From: Thermomonas sp. HDW16
GTDB lineage: Bacteria; Pseudomonadota; Gammaproteobacteria; Xanthomonadales; Xanthomonadaceae
Direction: 5' to 3'
NCBI RefSeq assembly: GCF_011302915.1
Contig: NZ_CP049872.1
Coordinates: forward strand, 930,001 to 994,000
DNA length: 64,000 nucleotides
Part shown: positions 49,954 through 61,786 of the stretch, piece after piece
Layout of the letters: the number at the start of each line of letters is the position of its first letter
Numbering within the stretch: position 1 is the stretch's first letter
The notes under the pieces: model-generated
What the model saw: only the letters and a program-made list of their open reading frames with translations
Told to the model about the DNA's origin: nothing
The model's database searches: none
Program-made: the position numbers and the translations under genes

Positions 49954-50988
49954 TCAGCGGATGTGCAGGCGCTCGCCGTCACCGGCGGGCGTCACCTGGC
50001 CGATCTGCCAATGGGCAAGGCCGAGGCGATCAAGGTGTGCACTGATTGTGGCGGCATCGCCAGGGGCGACCATCAGCACGTAGCCGATGCCGCAGTTGAA
50101 GGTGCGCCACATTTCCTCGCGGGCGACATTGCCTTCGCGCTGTAGCCAGTCGAACACGGCCGGCAGCGGCCATGACGAGGTGTCGATCTCCAGGCCGAAG
50201 TCCTTCGGCACCACGCGGATGATCTTCTCCACCAGTGCGCCGCCGGTGACATGCGCCATCGCGTGGATGTCGTGCTTGGCCAGCAGTTCCAGCACCGGCT
50301 TGACGTAGATGCGGGTGGGTTCCATCAGCGCATCGGCCAGCGTAACGCCGCCGATATCGAGGTCGAGTGGGTTGCCGGCACGCGCCAGGATCTTGCGCAC
50401 CAGCGAGTAGCCATTCGAATGGGGGCCGCTGGAGGCGATGCCGATCAGCACGTCGCCGGCGCGCACCTTGCTGCTGTCGATCAGCCTGGATTTTTCCACC
50501 GCGCCGACGGTGAAGCCGGCCAGGTCGTATTCGCCCGGCGGATACATGTCCGGCATTTCCGCGGTCTCGCCGCCGATCAGCGCGCAGCCGGCGATCTCGC
50601 AGCCTTTGGCAATCCCGGCGACTACGTCCACCGTGGTCTGCACATCGAGCTTGCCGGTGGCGAAATAGTCGAGGAAGAACAGCGGTTCGGCGCCCTGCAC
50701 CAGCACGTCGTTCACGCACATCGCCACCAGATCCTGGCCGATGCTGTCGTGGCGGTTCAGCTGTTTGGCCAGGATCAACTTGGTGCCGACGCCATCGGTG
50801 CCGGAGACCAGCACCGGTTCCTTGTAGCGGTTCGAGAGGTCGAACAGACCGCCGAACAGGCCCACGCCGCCCAGCACTTCCGGCCGCATCGTGCGCCGTA
50901 CCAAGGGTTTGATGCGTTCGACGACTTCGTTGCCCGCGTCGATGTCGACGCCGGCATCGCGGTAGGTGAGGGGGGTGGACTGCGTCAC
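49954..50988 (-). CDS. purM: Phosphoribosylformylglycinamidine cyclo-ligase
   Basis: A 344-residue AIR synthetase. Signatures: [33 protein letters not shown] and [24 protein letters not shown]. The start is GTG at 50988 (GTG ACG CAG), which gives the normal N-terminus; upstream residues in the open frame are not family-like. A TAAAAT -10 and a dyad lie just upstream. Confidence 0.95.
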   Translation of the reverse strand: MTQSTPLTYRDAGVDIDAGNEVVERIKPLVRRTMRPEVLGGVGLFGGLFDLSNRYKEPVLVSGTDGVGTKLILAKQLNRHDSIGQDLVAMCVNDVLVQGAEPLFFLDYFATGKLDVQTTVDVVAGIAKGCEIAGCALIGGETAEMPDMYPPGEYDLAGFTVGAVEKSRLIDSSKVRAGDVLIGIASSGPHSNGYSLVRKILARAGNPLDLDIGGVTLADALMEPTRIYVKPVLELLAKHDIHAMAHVTGGALVEKIIRVVPKDFGLEIDTSSWPLPAVFDWLQREGNVAREEMWRTFNCGIGYVLMVAPGDAATISAHLDRLGLAHWQIGQVTPAGDGERLHIR

Positions 50989-51032
50989 GGGAGGCCTCGG
51001 CGCGCTGGCGCGAACGCGCCTGGGAGGTCGCC

Positions 51033-51059
51033 ATTTTAACGTGACGGCCGCCTTCACGT
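51033..51059 (-). promoter_or_regulatory. purM -10 element with an adjacent ACGTGA dyad
   Basis: On the minus strand TAAAAT (51038-51033) fits a -10 about 40 nt before the GTG. Immediately upstream lies the dyad ACGTGA (51039-51044), N9, TCACGT (51054-51059), in the -35/spacer zone where a repressor would act. It does not match the E. coli PurR consensus. Confidence 0.35.
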
Positions 51060-51119
51060 GGACGCGCCCGCGCTGCTGCGGCACCATTTCACCTAGGCCG
51101 GGCGCATTGCCGGGCAAGG

Positions 51120-52259
51120 ATGGGCGTGCTGATGCAAGGGATGCAGCGGAAATCCTGGGTGTGGATGCTGGCGAGCGCGCTGCTCATCTTCGGCGGCCAT
51201 GCCCATGCGCAACGCACCGAAGGCGACCGTGCCGCGGCCAGCGGCCCGTACGAGGCTGAAGTGGCGGTGCGCAACCAGGCCGACAGCGAACGCAACGCCG
51301 CGTTCGGTCGCGCACTGGCGGTGGTGCTGGGCAAGGTCACCGGCGACCGCGGTGCGGCGCAGCGTCCCGGTGTGCGTGACGAGCTCGGCAAAGCCAAGGA
51401 TTACGTGGCGGGTTACGACTACCGCCAGGATGAAGGCGTTTCCTCCAGCGGCGCGCCGAGCTTCCAGACCACACTGGTGACGCGCTTCAAGCGCGATGAC
51501 GTCGACCAGCTGATCCAGATGCTGGGTTTGCCGAACTGGCCGCAGCCGCGCCCGAAGCCGGTGCTGTGGCTGGCGATCAATGACGGCAGTGGCCCGCGCC
51601 TGGTCGGGTTGGGCCAGGTCAATGCCGCACGCGCCATTCTCGACCAGGCCAAGGCGCGCGGCTACGCGCTGGGCCTGCCGGGCGGCAATGCGGCGGAACA
51701 GGCCGCGGTGGGTGCCATCTGGCGCGGCGATACCGCTGCCATCGCCGGCCTGTCGCGCAAGTACAGCCCGCCGATGCAACTGATCGGCAAGTTGCAACGC
51801 GGCGCCGGCGGCTGGGTCGCGGACTGGATCTTCGTCGACAAGGGCAAGGCCCTGTCCACCTGGCAGACCAAACATGCCGATGCGCGACGGGCGATGGCGG
51901 GCGGCGCCGATGGCGCGGCCGACGCCTTGTTCAAGCGTTACGCCAAGGCAGGCAGTGGCGGGCCAGCGGGTACCTATCGCGTGCGCATCCTCGGCGTGGA
52001 CAGCGCCGACAGCTACATGCAGTTGATCGGCTATCTTGGCGATGTGTCCATCGTGAAGCGGATCAGCCCGGTCGCGGCCATGCCGGGCGAACTGCAGCTC
52101 GACCTGGACCTTGCCACGGGCATATCCGGCTTCGCACGCCTGGTTGATCGCGGCGGCGTGCTGTCCACGGTTTCGGTTGGCGGCAACGATACCGGTGACG
52201 ACAAGGATGGCGATGCCGAATCCACGTCGCGCGTCGCTACCTTCCGCCTGGGTGGCTGA
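51120..52259 (+). CDS. DUF2066 family exported protein
   Basis: A 379-residue protein with a signal peptide ([19 protein letters not shown]). DUF2066 features are visible: [35 protein letters not shown] at the N-terminus. In gammaproteobacteria it commonly lies between purM and the AI-2E permease/hda genes, as here. Function unknown. An ATG at 51141 is an alternative start that gives a shorter signal peptide. Confidence 0.82.
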   Translation: MGVLMQGMQRKSWVWMLASALLIFGGHAHAQRTEGDRAAASGPYEAEVAVRNQADSERNAAFGRALAVVLGKVTGDRGAAQRPGVRDELGKAKDYVAGYDYRQDEGVSSSGAPSFQTTLVTRFKRDDVDQLIQMLGLPNWPQPRPKPVLWLAINDGSGPRLVGLGQVNAARAILDQAKARGYALGLPGGNAAEQAAVGAIWRGDTAAIAGLSRKYSPPMQLIGKLQRGAGGWVADWIFVDKGKALSTWQTKHADARRAMAGGADGAADALFKRYAKAGSGGPAGTYRVRILGVDSADSYMQLIGYLGDVSIVKRISPVAAMPGELQLDLDLATGISGFARLVDRGGVLSTVSVGGNDTGDDKDGDAESTSRVATFRLGG

Positions 52260-52265
52260 CCGACG

Positions 52266-53438
52266 ATGAGCGACGACCGCGACCTGGCTACCATCGCCAT
52301 GTTCTACCGCCGCGTGCAGTGGGCGGCACTATCGCTTGGCGTGCTGTGGATCGTGTGGCTGCTGGCACCGATCCTCAGTCCCTTCGTGTTCGCCGCCTTG
52401 CTGGGCTGGCTGGGCGATCCGCTGGTGGATCGACTCGAGCGCAGCGGTCGTTCGCGCAACACCGCCGTGATACTGGTGTTCAGCGTGATGAGCCTGATCC
52501 TGCTGCTGGCGCTGATCCTGCTGGTGCCGCTGCTGGAGAAGCAGGTGATCACCTTGGTCGAATCCCTGCCGCATTACCGAGACTGGTTCGTCGGTACCGC
52601 GTTGCCGTGGATCGAACAGCGCACAGGCCTGCAGATCCTGTCCTGGCTGGATCCGGAGCGCTTGTTCAACCTGATCCGCGAACATTGGGAACGTGCCGGT
52701 GGCATCGCGGCGACGGTGCTGGGCTATGTGTCGCGTTCCGGCTTCGCCTTGCTGGGCATGATCGCCAACCTGGTGCTGTTGCCGGTGCTGGCCTTCTTCT
52801 TCCTGCGCGACTGGGATCTGCTGGTCGATCGTGTTGGCGCGCTGGTTCCGCGCGACCAGTACCAGACCGTCAACAAGCTGGCCAGGGAATCGGATGCGGT
52901 GCTTGGCGGCTTCCTGCGCGGGCAACTGCTGGTGATGCTGATCTTGGGTGTGCTGTACGCCATCGGGCTGTGGGCAGTGGGACTGGATCTCGGCATCCTG
53001 ATCGGCATCGTCGCAGGCCTGTTGACCTTCGTGCCCTACCTTGGGCCAGCCTCGATCGTGGTGTTCGGCGGTATCGCCGCGCTGGTGCAGTTCGGCGATT
53101 GGCAGCATTTGATCGGGGTGGCAGTGGTGTTCGGCGTCGGCCAGGTCATCGAAAGCTACTGGCTGACCCCGAAACTGGTCGGCGATCGCATCGGCCTGCA
53201 TCCGATGGCGGTGATCTTCTCGGTAATGGCGGGTGGCACGCTGTTCGGATTCCTCGGCATGCTGCTGGCCTTGCCGGTGGCCGCCGTCATCAATGTGCTG
53301 TTGCGCTATGCGCATGAGCGCTACACGCACAGCCGCCTGTACGCGGGCGAGCACCCCGCCATCGTGCTCGACGGATACGTGGGCGATGCAAGCGCGCCGC
53401 CAGCGCCGCCGTCTGACGGCACGCCGCCGACGGCCTGA
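52266..53438 (+). CDS. AI-2E/PerM family transporter-like membrane protein
   Basis: A 390-residue protein with about eight membrane helices. Family hallmarks: PILSPFVFAALLGWLGDPLVDRLER and the C-terminal GLLTFVPYLGPASIVVFGGIAALVQFGDW plus QVIESYWLTPKLVGDRIGLHPMAVIFSVMAGGTLFGFLGMLLALPVAAV. Some members export AI-2, others are Na+/H+ antiporters; the substrate is not evident. Starts six bases after the DUF2066 stop. Confidence 0.88.
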   Translation: MSDDRDLATIAMFYRRVQWAALSLGVLWIVWLLAPILSPFVFAALLGWLGDPLVDRLERSGRSRNTAVILVFSVMSLILLLALILLVPLLEKQVITLVESLPHYRDWFVGTALPWIEQRTGLQILSWLDPERLFNLIREHWERAGGIAATVLGYVSRSGFALLGMIANLVLLPVLAFFFLRDWDLLVDRVGALVPRDQYQTVNKLARESDAVLGGFLRGQLLVMLILGVLYAIGLWAVGLDLGILIGIVAGLLTFVPYLGPASIVVFGGIAALVQFGDWQHLIGVAVVFGVGQVIESYWLTPKLVGDRIGLHPMAVIFSVMAGGTLFGFLGMLLALPVAAVINVLLRYAHERYTHSRLYAGEHPAIVLDGYVGDASAPPAPPSDGTPPTA

Positions 53439-53440
53439 GC

Positions 53441-55859
<2,419 letters not shown>

Positions 55860-55901
55860 GCGCACAGGGTAAACTGCCGCATCGATTCCAGCGAGACGCG
55901 C

Positions 55902-57320
55902 ATGGCACCGACCTCAAAAGCGAAGCTGCAGCCAGTCCTGTTGTCCGGCGGTTCCGGCACGCGCTTGTGGCCGCTCTCGCGCGAGGCCTATCCCAAGCAA
56001 TTCCTGGCCCTGGCCGGCGAGGACACCATGCTGCAGGCGACCTGGCTGCGCGTGGCAGAGATTGCCGATGCCGCGCCGATCATTGTTGCGGGCGAAGAAC
56101 ACCGGTTTCTGGTGGCCGAGCAGCTGCGCCAGATCGGTGCCCCAACCCCGGCGATCCTGCTGGAGCCGGTGGGCCGTAATACTGCGCCGGCGATTGCCGC
56201 AGCCGCGATGCAGGCGCTGCGCGATGGCGACGATCCGTTGCTGCTGGTGCTGCCCTCCGACCACGTGGTGCGCGATGCCGAGGCCTTCCGCGCCGCAGTG
56301 CGGAAGGCGATGCCGGCGGCGGAGCAGGGTGCATTGGTCACGTTCGGCATCGTCCCCGATGCGCCGGAAATCGGTTTTGGCTACATCCAGGCAGCAGGCG
56401 GCGATGGCGTGCAGCGCGTGCTGCGTTTCGTCGAGAAACCCGATGCCGCCACCGCACAGGCCTACCTCAATGCCGGCGGCTATTACTGGAACAGCGGCAT
56501 GTTCCTGCTACGCGCCTCACGCTATCTGGAAGAACTGCGCAAGTTCCGCCCGGACATCGTGGCCGGCACGCAGGCCGCGTTCGATGCCGCCCAACGCGAC
56601 GGCGATTTCATCCGCCTCGACAAGGCCGCGTTCGCGACGTGTCCGTCCGATTCCATCGACTATGCGGTGATGGAGAAGACCGATGCGGCGATGGTGCTGC
56701 CGGTGGACATCGGCTGGAACGATGTCGGCTCATGGTCGGCGCTGTGGGAGGTGAGCGAACAGGATGCCGATGGCAATGCGCACCATGGCGACGTGATTTC
56801 CATCGGTAGTCGCAACAGCTATGCCTATGCGCGGCGGCTGGTGGCGTTGGTGGGCGTCGAGGATCTGGTCGTCGTCGAAACCGACGACGCGGTGCTGGTG
56901 GCGCGTAAAGACCGCGTGCAACAAGTCAAGGATGTGGTGGCGCAGCTGAAGGCGGAACAGCGCACGCAGGCGGCGCTGCACCGCGAAGTGCACCGCCCTT
57001 GGGGCAGCTACGATTCCATCGACATGGCCGAAGGTTTCCAGGTCAAGCGGATCAAGGTGAAGCCGGGCGCGCGATTGTCATTGCAGTCGCATACGCGCCG
57101 CGCCGAGCACTGGATCGTGGTGCGCGGCATCGCCCGGGTCACCCGCGACAACGACGTGTTCGAGCTGTTCGCCAACCAGAGTGCCTACATCCCGATCAGC
57201 GCCAAGCACCGGCTGGAAAATCCCGGCAGCGAGATGCTGGAACTGATCGAAGTGCAGTCCGGCGATTATCTCGGCGAGGACGATATCGTCCGCTACGAGG
57301 ACGTGTACGGGCGATCGTGA
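55902..57320 (+). CDS. xanB: Bifunctional mannose-1-phosphate guanylyltransferase / mannose-6-phosphate isomerase
   Basis: A 472-residue enzyme for GDP-mannose, used for exopolysaccharide (xanthan-type) and LPS O-antigen. N-terminal pyrophosphorylase motif GGSGTRLWPLSREAYPKQF and FVEKP; C-terminal cupin isomerase domain with RPWGSYDSIDMAEGFQVKRIKVKPGARLSLQSHTRRAEHWIVVRG. The AlgA/ManC/XanB length is typical. No other polysaccharide genes follow in this window. Confidence 0.95.
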   Translation: MAPTSKAKLQPVLLSGGSGTRLWPLSREAYPKQFLALAGEDTMLQATWLRVAEIADAAPIIVAGEEHRFLVAEQLRQIGAPTPAILLEPVGRNTAPAIAAAAMQALRDGDDPLLLVLPSDHVVRDAEAFRAAVRKAMPAAEQGALVTFGIVPDAPEIGFGYIQAAGGDGVQRVLRFVEKPDAATAQAYLNAGGYYWNSGMFLLRASRYLEELRKFRPDIVAGTQAAFDAAQRDGDFIRLDKAAFATCPSDSIDYAVMEKTDAAMVLPVDIGWNDVGSWSALWEVSEQDADGNAHHGDVISIGSRNSYAYARRLVALVGVEDLVVVETDDAVLVARKDRVQQVKDVVAQLKAEQRTQAALHREVHRPWGSYDSIDMAEGFQVKRIKVKPGARLSLQSHTRRAEHWIVVRGIARVTRDNDVFELFANQSAYIPISAKHRLENPGSEMLELIEVQSGDYLGEDDIVRYEDVYGRS

Positions 57321-57347
57321 GCGCTTGCGATTAGCCGGGGGCTGATC

Positions 57348-57383
57348 GCGCTCACGAGAGCGCCCGGCCATGGAAGGCCGGGC
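57348..57383. terminator. Double hairpin between convergent xanB and cysK
   Basis: First stem GCGCTC/GAGCGC (57348-57353/57358-57363, ACGA loop) and second stem GCCCGGCC/GGCCGGGC (57362-57369/57376-57383, six-base loop) share two bases, so they are alternatives. There is no T-run, so a weak or Rho-type end is likely. Confidence 0.45.
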
Positions 57384-57451
57384 AGGGGTTGGTCGAAGCG
57401 ATGATCCAGCGCCATGGATGGCGACGACTCACCTGACGAAGTTGGAGCCGC

Positions 57452-58411
57452 TCACCCCAAACTCGCCAACCACTCGTCGTCCGAACCTTCGTTGATATCG
57501 GCGAACAGCGGCGTCGAGAAATAGCGTTCGCCGGTATCCGGCAACATCGCCAACAGCACCGAGCCTTGTGGCGCGGTTTCCGCCACCTTCAGTGCCGTGG
57601 CGACGGTTGCGCCTGCAGAGATGCCGACGAAGATGCCTTCCTCCGCCGCAAGTTTGCGCGAGGTGGCGATGGCTTCGTCGTCGGTGATCGACAACAGCTC
57701 GTCGTAGGCCTTGCGGTCCAGCACTTCCGGCACGAAGTCCGGGGTCCAGCCCTGGATCTTGTGCGGCTTCCACTCATCGCCCTTGAGCAGGGCGGCGCCG
57801 GCCGGTTCGGTGGCGATGATCTTGATCTCCGGGCGCGCCACGCGGAGCACGTCGCTGACGCCGGTCAGGGTGCCGCCGGTGCCCCAGCCGGTGACGAAGT
57901 AATCCAGCCGCTTGCCGGCGAAATCGCGCAGGATTTCCGGTGCGGTGGTGTTGCGGTGGTAGGCGGGATTGGCCGGATTGGCGAACTGGCTGGCAAGGAA
58001 CCAGCCGTGCTTGTCCGCGAGTTCCTTGGCCTTGCGCACCATGCCGCTACCGCGTTCTGCGGCGGGGGTCAGGATCACCTTCGCGCCATACGCGCGCATC
58101 AGCTTGCGGCGTTCGATCGAGAAGGTTTCCGCCATCGTCGCCACGAACTTGTAGCCACGCGCGGCGGCGACCATCGCCAGCGCCACGCCGGTGTTGCCGG
58201 AGGTGGCTTCGACAATGGTGTCGCCGGGCTTCAGCAGGCCCTTGGCTTCGGCATCGAGGACGATGGCCAGCGCCAACCGATCCTTGACCGAGCCGCCGGG
58301 ATTGAAGGATTCGACCTTCGCGTACAGGCTCACGTGCTTCGGTGCGATGCGCTGCAGTTTGACGATGGGCGTGTTGCCGATGGTGTCGAGGATGTTGTCG
58401 TAGAGGGCCAT
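57452..58411 (-). CDS. cysK: Cysteine synthase A
   Basis: A 319-residue PLP enzyme making cysteine from O-acetylserine and sulfide. PLP lysine Lys43 in ESFNPGGSVKDR; EATSGNTGVALAMVAAARGYK and VTGWGTGGTLTGVS are conserved. The ATG at 58411 (MALYDNILDTIGNTP) is clear. It follows cysG by 25 nt on the same strand. Confidence 0.96.
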   Translation of the reverse strand: MALYDNILDTIGNTPIVKLQRIAPKHVSLYAKVESFNPGGSVKDRLALAIVLDAEAKGLLKPGDTIVEATSGNTGVALAMVAAARGYKFVATMAETFSIERRKLMRAYGAKVILTPAAERGSGMVRKAKELADKHGWFLASQFANPANPAYHRNTTAPEILRDFAGKRLDYFVTGWGTGGTLTGVSDVLRVARPEIKIIATEPAGAALLKGDEWKPHKIQGWTPDFVPEVLDRKAYDELLSITDDEAIATSRKLAAEEGIFVGISAGATVATALKVAETAPQGSVLLAMLPDTGERYFSTPLFADINEGSDDEWLASLG

Positions 58412-58436
58412 GAGGGGATCCGGAAGGGGAAAGGAT

Positions 58437-59888
58437 TCAGGCGGCGGCAGCCAGCGAGGGCGATGCTGCATCCGTGCGTGTTAAGGGCTCGCGACCGAAC
58501 CAGTGCAGGCTATTCGCGAAGGCGGCGACCTCGCCGACCACCAGCAGGGCGGGCGCGCGTACCTCGTGCAAACGGGCTAGTGCGGGCAGGTCGGCCAAGC
58601 TGCCGGTCACCACCCGCTGTTCGGGACGGCTGCCGTTTTCGACCAGGGCGAATGGCGTGGTCGCTGCCAATCCATGCGAGGTCAGGCGTTCGCGGATGCG
58701 CTCCAGCCCGGCCACGCCCATGTAGAACGCCAGCGTCTGCCGGCCGCGCGCCAGTGAGGTCCAGTCGAGCGTGTCCAGATCCTCTTTTCCGTGCGCAGTG
58801 ACGATGCGCAGCGATTGCGCATGTTCGCGATGGGTGAGCGGAATGCCGGCGTAGGCGCCACAGGCCACCGCTGCGGTGATGCCGGGCACGACTTCGTAAT
58901 CGATGCCGTGCGTGCGCAGCGCTTGCAGTTCCTCGCCACCACGGCCGAACACGAAGGGATCGCCGCCCTTCAGCCGCACCACGCGTTTGCCGGTTTGCGC
59001 GAGTTTGACCAGCAAGGCGTTGATGTCGGCCTGCGAATGCCCGCCATCGCCGGCCAGCTTGCCGACGCTGATCCGCTCCGCATCGCGGCGCGCGAGTTGC
59101 AGGATCTCGTCGCTGACCAGACGGTCGTGCAGGATCACGTCGGCTTCGTTCAAGACGCGTAGCGCGCGCAGGGTGAGCAGGCCGGGATCGCCGGGACCGG
59201 CGCCGACCAGCGCGACCGAACCCGTCGTCGAATCCGTTTCGTGTTCGCGCAGCGCTGCATCGAACGCGCGTTCCGCTGCCAGATGCTGGCGCTTGCGCAG
59301 CAGTCCTTGCAACGGGCTGGACAGCAATTTGGCGAAACCGTGCCGGCGTGCGCCGATGTCGGGCCAGCGCGTACGGATGCGTTCGCGATGGCGTGTCAGC
59401 AGTTCGGCCAATGCACCAATGCTTTCATCGAAGCGGGTTTCCAGTTCCTCGCGCACCAGCCGCGCCAGCATCGGCGCGCCGCCGCCGCTGGAAATCGCGA
59501 TCTGCAGCGGGCCACGTTCGACCCGCGCGGGCACGTGGAAGCGCGACAGTTCGGCATCGTCCACCGCATTGGCGAAGATGCGCCGCGCATCGGCGGCTTC
59601 GACCACCGCGCGATTGATCGTGGCCTCGTCGGTGGCAGCGATCACCAGCCAGGCGTCATCGAGCCAATGTGCCGCGAACGGGCCGTCGATGAATTCGATG
59701 CGCGCCTGCGTGTTCCATTCCGCCAGTGCGGGTTCCAGCGCGGGAGCGCCGACCACCACATCAGCACCGGCACTGAGCAGGGCTTCGACCTTGCGGCGCG
59801 CGACCGCGCCGCCGCCGACCACCAGCACGCGGCGGCCGCGCAGGTCGGCGAACAGGGGAAAAAGCTTGGGGGCGGCATCGGAGGACAT
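58437..59888 (-). CDS. cysG: Siroheme synthase
   Basis: A 483-residue trifunctional enzyme. N-terminal precorrin-2 dehydrogenase/ferrochelatase ([29 protein letters not shown]) and C-terminal uroporphyrin-III methyltransferase ([49 protein letters not shown]). It makes siroheme for the sulfite reductase CysI encoded nearby. Divergent from cysB across a 152-bp regulatory gap. Confidence 0.95.
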   Translation of the reverse strand: MSSDAAPKLFPLFADLRGRRVLVVGGGAVARRKVEALLSAGADVVVGAPALEPALAEWNTQARIEFIDGPFAAHWLDDAWLVIAATDEATINRAVVEAADARRIFANAVDDAELSRFHVPARVERGPLQIAISSGGGAPMLARLVREELETRFDESIGALAELLTRHRERIRTRWPDIGARRHGFAKLLSSPLQGLLRKRQHLAAERAFDAALREHETDSTTGSVALVGAGPGDPGLLTLRALRVLNEADVILHDRLVSDEILQLARRDAERISVGKLAGDGGHSQADINALLVKLAQTGKRVVRLKGGDPFVFGRGGEELQALRTHGIDYEVVPGITAAVACGAYAGIPLTHREHAQSLRIVTAHGKEDLDTLDWTSLARGRQTLAFYMGVAGLERIRERLTSHGLAATTPFALVENGSRPEQRVVTGSLADLPALARLHEVRAPALLVVGEVAAFANSLHWFGREPLTRTDAASPSLAAAA

Positions 59889-59942
59889 GCGGTCACGCTA
59901 GGGTTCCGGCCGTGCGTCGAAAAATGGTGGCACTGCCTATGC

Positions 59943-59961
59943 TTATGCCCTGATGGCATAA
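59943..59961. promoter_or_regulatory. LysR-type-like dyad in the cysG-cysB gap
   Basis: TTATGCC (59943-59949), five bases, GGCATAA (59955-59961): a perfect 7-bp dyad of the T-N11-A type used by LysR regulators. It lies between the two divergent starts, upstream of the cysB promoter. A CysB-like protein is the obvious candidate to bind it. Confidence 0.45.
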
Positions 59962-59969
59962 AGTGCGTC

Positions 59970-59998
59970 TGGACAGGCGTGCAGCCTGTCGATATATT
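59970..59998 (+). promoter_or_regulatory. Predicted cysB promoter
   Basis: TGGACA (59970-59975), 17-bp spacer, TATATT (59993-59998). The start would be near 60005, inside the 24-bp dyad that follows, giving a leader of about 36 nt. Confidence 0.55.
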
Positions 59999-59999
59999 C

Positions 60000-60034
60000 A
60001 TCGCTCAATACGTATATAGCGATAAATGATCGCT
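60000..60034. promoter_or_regulatory. 24-bp operator-like dyad (plus a third arm) at the cysB start
   Basis: ATCGCT (60000-60005), 12 bp with the palindrome ATACGTAT, AGCGAT (60018-60023); a further ATCGCT at 60029-60034 forms a second dyad with the middle arm. It would overlap the transcription start, the position of a repressor site. The same 6-N12-6 layout is found at 9214-9237. Confidence 0.65.
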
Positions 60035-60040
60035 ACCGCC

Positions 60041-61021
60041 ATGACCCTGACCCAGCTGCGCTACCTCGTCGCCATCGCCGATTCCGGCCTGAACATCACC
60101 CAGGCGGCCGAGCGCGTGCATGCCACCCAGCCCGGGCTATCCAAGCAGCTCAAGCAGCTGGAGGACGAACTCGGCTTCCAGCTGTTCACCCGCAAGGGCC
60201 GCAGCCTGGAGAGCATCGCGCCGGCTGGCGTGCGGGTGATCGAGCATGCGCGCAAGGTGTTGGCAGAAGTGGCCAATATCCGCAGCTACGCGGCCAATGA
60301 ACGCGGTGAGTACAGCGGCCGCCTGCTGCTGGCGACCACCCATACCCAGGCGCGCTACGTGCTGCCGCCCGCCATCGCCGCGATCAAACGCGAATTCCCG
60401 CAGGTCAGCGTGGATCTGCTCGCGGCGGGCGATTCGGAAGTGCTGGGGCGACTGGACGAGGCCGACCTGGCCCTGATCAGCACCGCCGGCAGCGTGCCGC
60501 AGGGTGGGCTGGCGATACCGCTGTTCCGCTGGCGGCGCGTGTTATTGGTGCAGAACGCGCATCCGCTGGTGGCCTTGCAGCGTGCACCGACGCTGGCCGA
60601 GCTGGCCCAGCACGCATTGATCAGTTACGAAAGTTCGACGCGCGCGGATTCCTCGCTGCAGCGCGCGTTCGCCGGTGCGGGGGTGACGCCGCAGATCGCG
60701 ATGACCGCGCGTGATGCCAACCTGATCAAGACCTATGTGCGCGCCGGGCTCGGCACCGGCCTGCTGGCGGAAATGGCGATCGGCACCCGCGAAGATGCCG
60801 ACCTGCGCATCATCAAGGCACCCGCGGAAATCCCGGAATGCATTACCTGGGCGGTGATCCCGCGTGGCCGCGTGCTGCGCGATTACGCGCTGAGCCTGTT
60901 GCACTGGCTGGCCCCGCAGCTCGACCGCCGCGACTTGCGGCGGGTGCTGGAAGGCAACCAGGAGTCGAACTGGCCGCAGCCGCCGGAATGGGCCGAATTG
61001 ATCCAGTCGGCCGCGCTGTGA
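60041..61021 (+). CDS. cysB: LysR-family regulator of cysteine synthesis (CysB-like)
   Basis: A 326-residue LysR regulator. The N-terminal winged HTH (MTLTQLRYLVAIADSGLNIT...HATQPGLSKQLKQLEDELGFQLFTRKGRSLE) and the ligand domain with TTHTQARYVLPPAI are typical of CysB/Cbl, which sense O-acetylserine or adenosine phosphosulfate. It lies inside the sulfate assimilation cluster. The ATG at 60041 fits the family start; one at 60026 would overlap the operator. No strong ribosome site is visible. Confidence 0.9.
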   Translation: MTLTQLRYLVAIADSGLNITQAAERVHATQPGLSKQLKQLEDELGFQLFTRKGRSLESIAPAGVRVIEHARKVLAEVANIRSYAANERGEYSGRLLLATTHTQARYVLPPAIAAIKREFPQVSVDLLAAGDSEVLGRLDEADLALISTAGSVPQGGLAIPLFRWRRVLLVQNAHPLVALQRAPTLAELAQHALISYESSTRADSSLQRAFAGAGVTPQIAMTARDANLIKTYVRAGLGTGLLAEMAIGTREDADLRIIKAPAEIPECITWAVIPRGRVLRDYALSLLHWLAPQLDRRDLRRVLEGNQESNWPQPPEWAELIQSAAL

Positions 61022-61048
61022 AAACCGCGGAGTGAAGCAGGTCGCGGC

Positions 61049-61786
61049 TCAGGCCGCGACGCTATTCGGGGTGTCGAAATGCAGCCCGCATTCGCGAGTC
61101 AGTCCGAAGAAGCGCGTCTTCGCCACGTCACCATCGCGCAGCGGTGCGGTCGTGTGCACGTCGCCCACCGAGACATAGCCCTGCTGCGACAGCGGGTGTT
61201 CCGGCAGATCGTGCTGCAGCGCGTACGAAGCGATATCCAGATCGTCCCAGTCGGCGATCGGGTGCAGCTTCCAGCGGCCGTCGCGCAGTTCCAGGAATTC
61301 GATATTGGCGCGGGTGACGGATTGCGCGCGGCGCAGCCCGGCGAACCAGCTGCGGATGCCGAGTTCCTTCATCGCGCGCTGCATCGGTTCCACCTTGCGC
61401 AGGTGGTTGTAGCGCTGCAGGCCGTCGCTGCCGTTTTCCCACAACTTGCCGAAGCGCGCTTCCATCCACGCGATGCCGATCTGCGGGCGGTATACCTTGA
61501 GGTTCAGGCCGAAGCGCTGGGTCAGTTCGTCGGCGTAGCGATAGGTTTCCGGGAACAGGTAGCCGGTATCGACCAGGATCACCGGGATGTCCGGCTTCGC
61601 CTGCGTGAGCAGGTGCAGCGATATCGCCGATTGCACGCCGAAGCTGGTGGACAGCGCATGCGGGCCGGCCAGGCTTTCGAACGCCCAGGCGATGCGTTCC
61701 TGCGCCGACATCCCGGCCAGCCAGCGGTTCAACGCGGACAGCGCCTGCGGCGATTCGGCAGCGGTGATGGGATCGGGCGGGCTCAT
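61049..61786 (-). CDS. cysH: Phosphoadenosine phosphosulfate reductase
   Basis: A 245-residue thioredoxin-dependent enzyme reducing PAPS to sulfite. The PP-loop-like [15 protein letters not shown] and [17 protein letters not shown] are present. The single catalytic cysteine is Cys233 in RECGLH; the paired CC...CxxC of iron-sulfur APS reductases is absent, so it is the PAPS-type. ATGA overlap with cysI. Confidence 0.94.
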   Translation of the reverse strand: MSPPDPITAAESPQALSALNRWLAGMSAQERIAWAFESLAGPHALSTSFGVQSAISLHLLTQAKPDIPVILVDTGYLFPETYRYADELTQRFGLNLKVYRPQIGIAWMEARFGKLWENGSDGLQRYNHLRKVEPMQRAMKELGIRSWFAGLRRAQSVTRANIEFLELRDGRWKLHPIADWDDLDIASYALQHDLPEHPLSQQGYVSVGDVHTTAPLRDGDVAKTRFFGLTRECGLHFDTPNSVAA

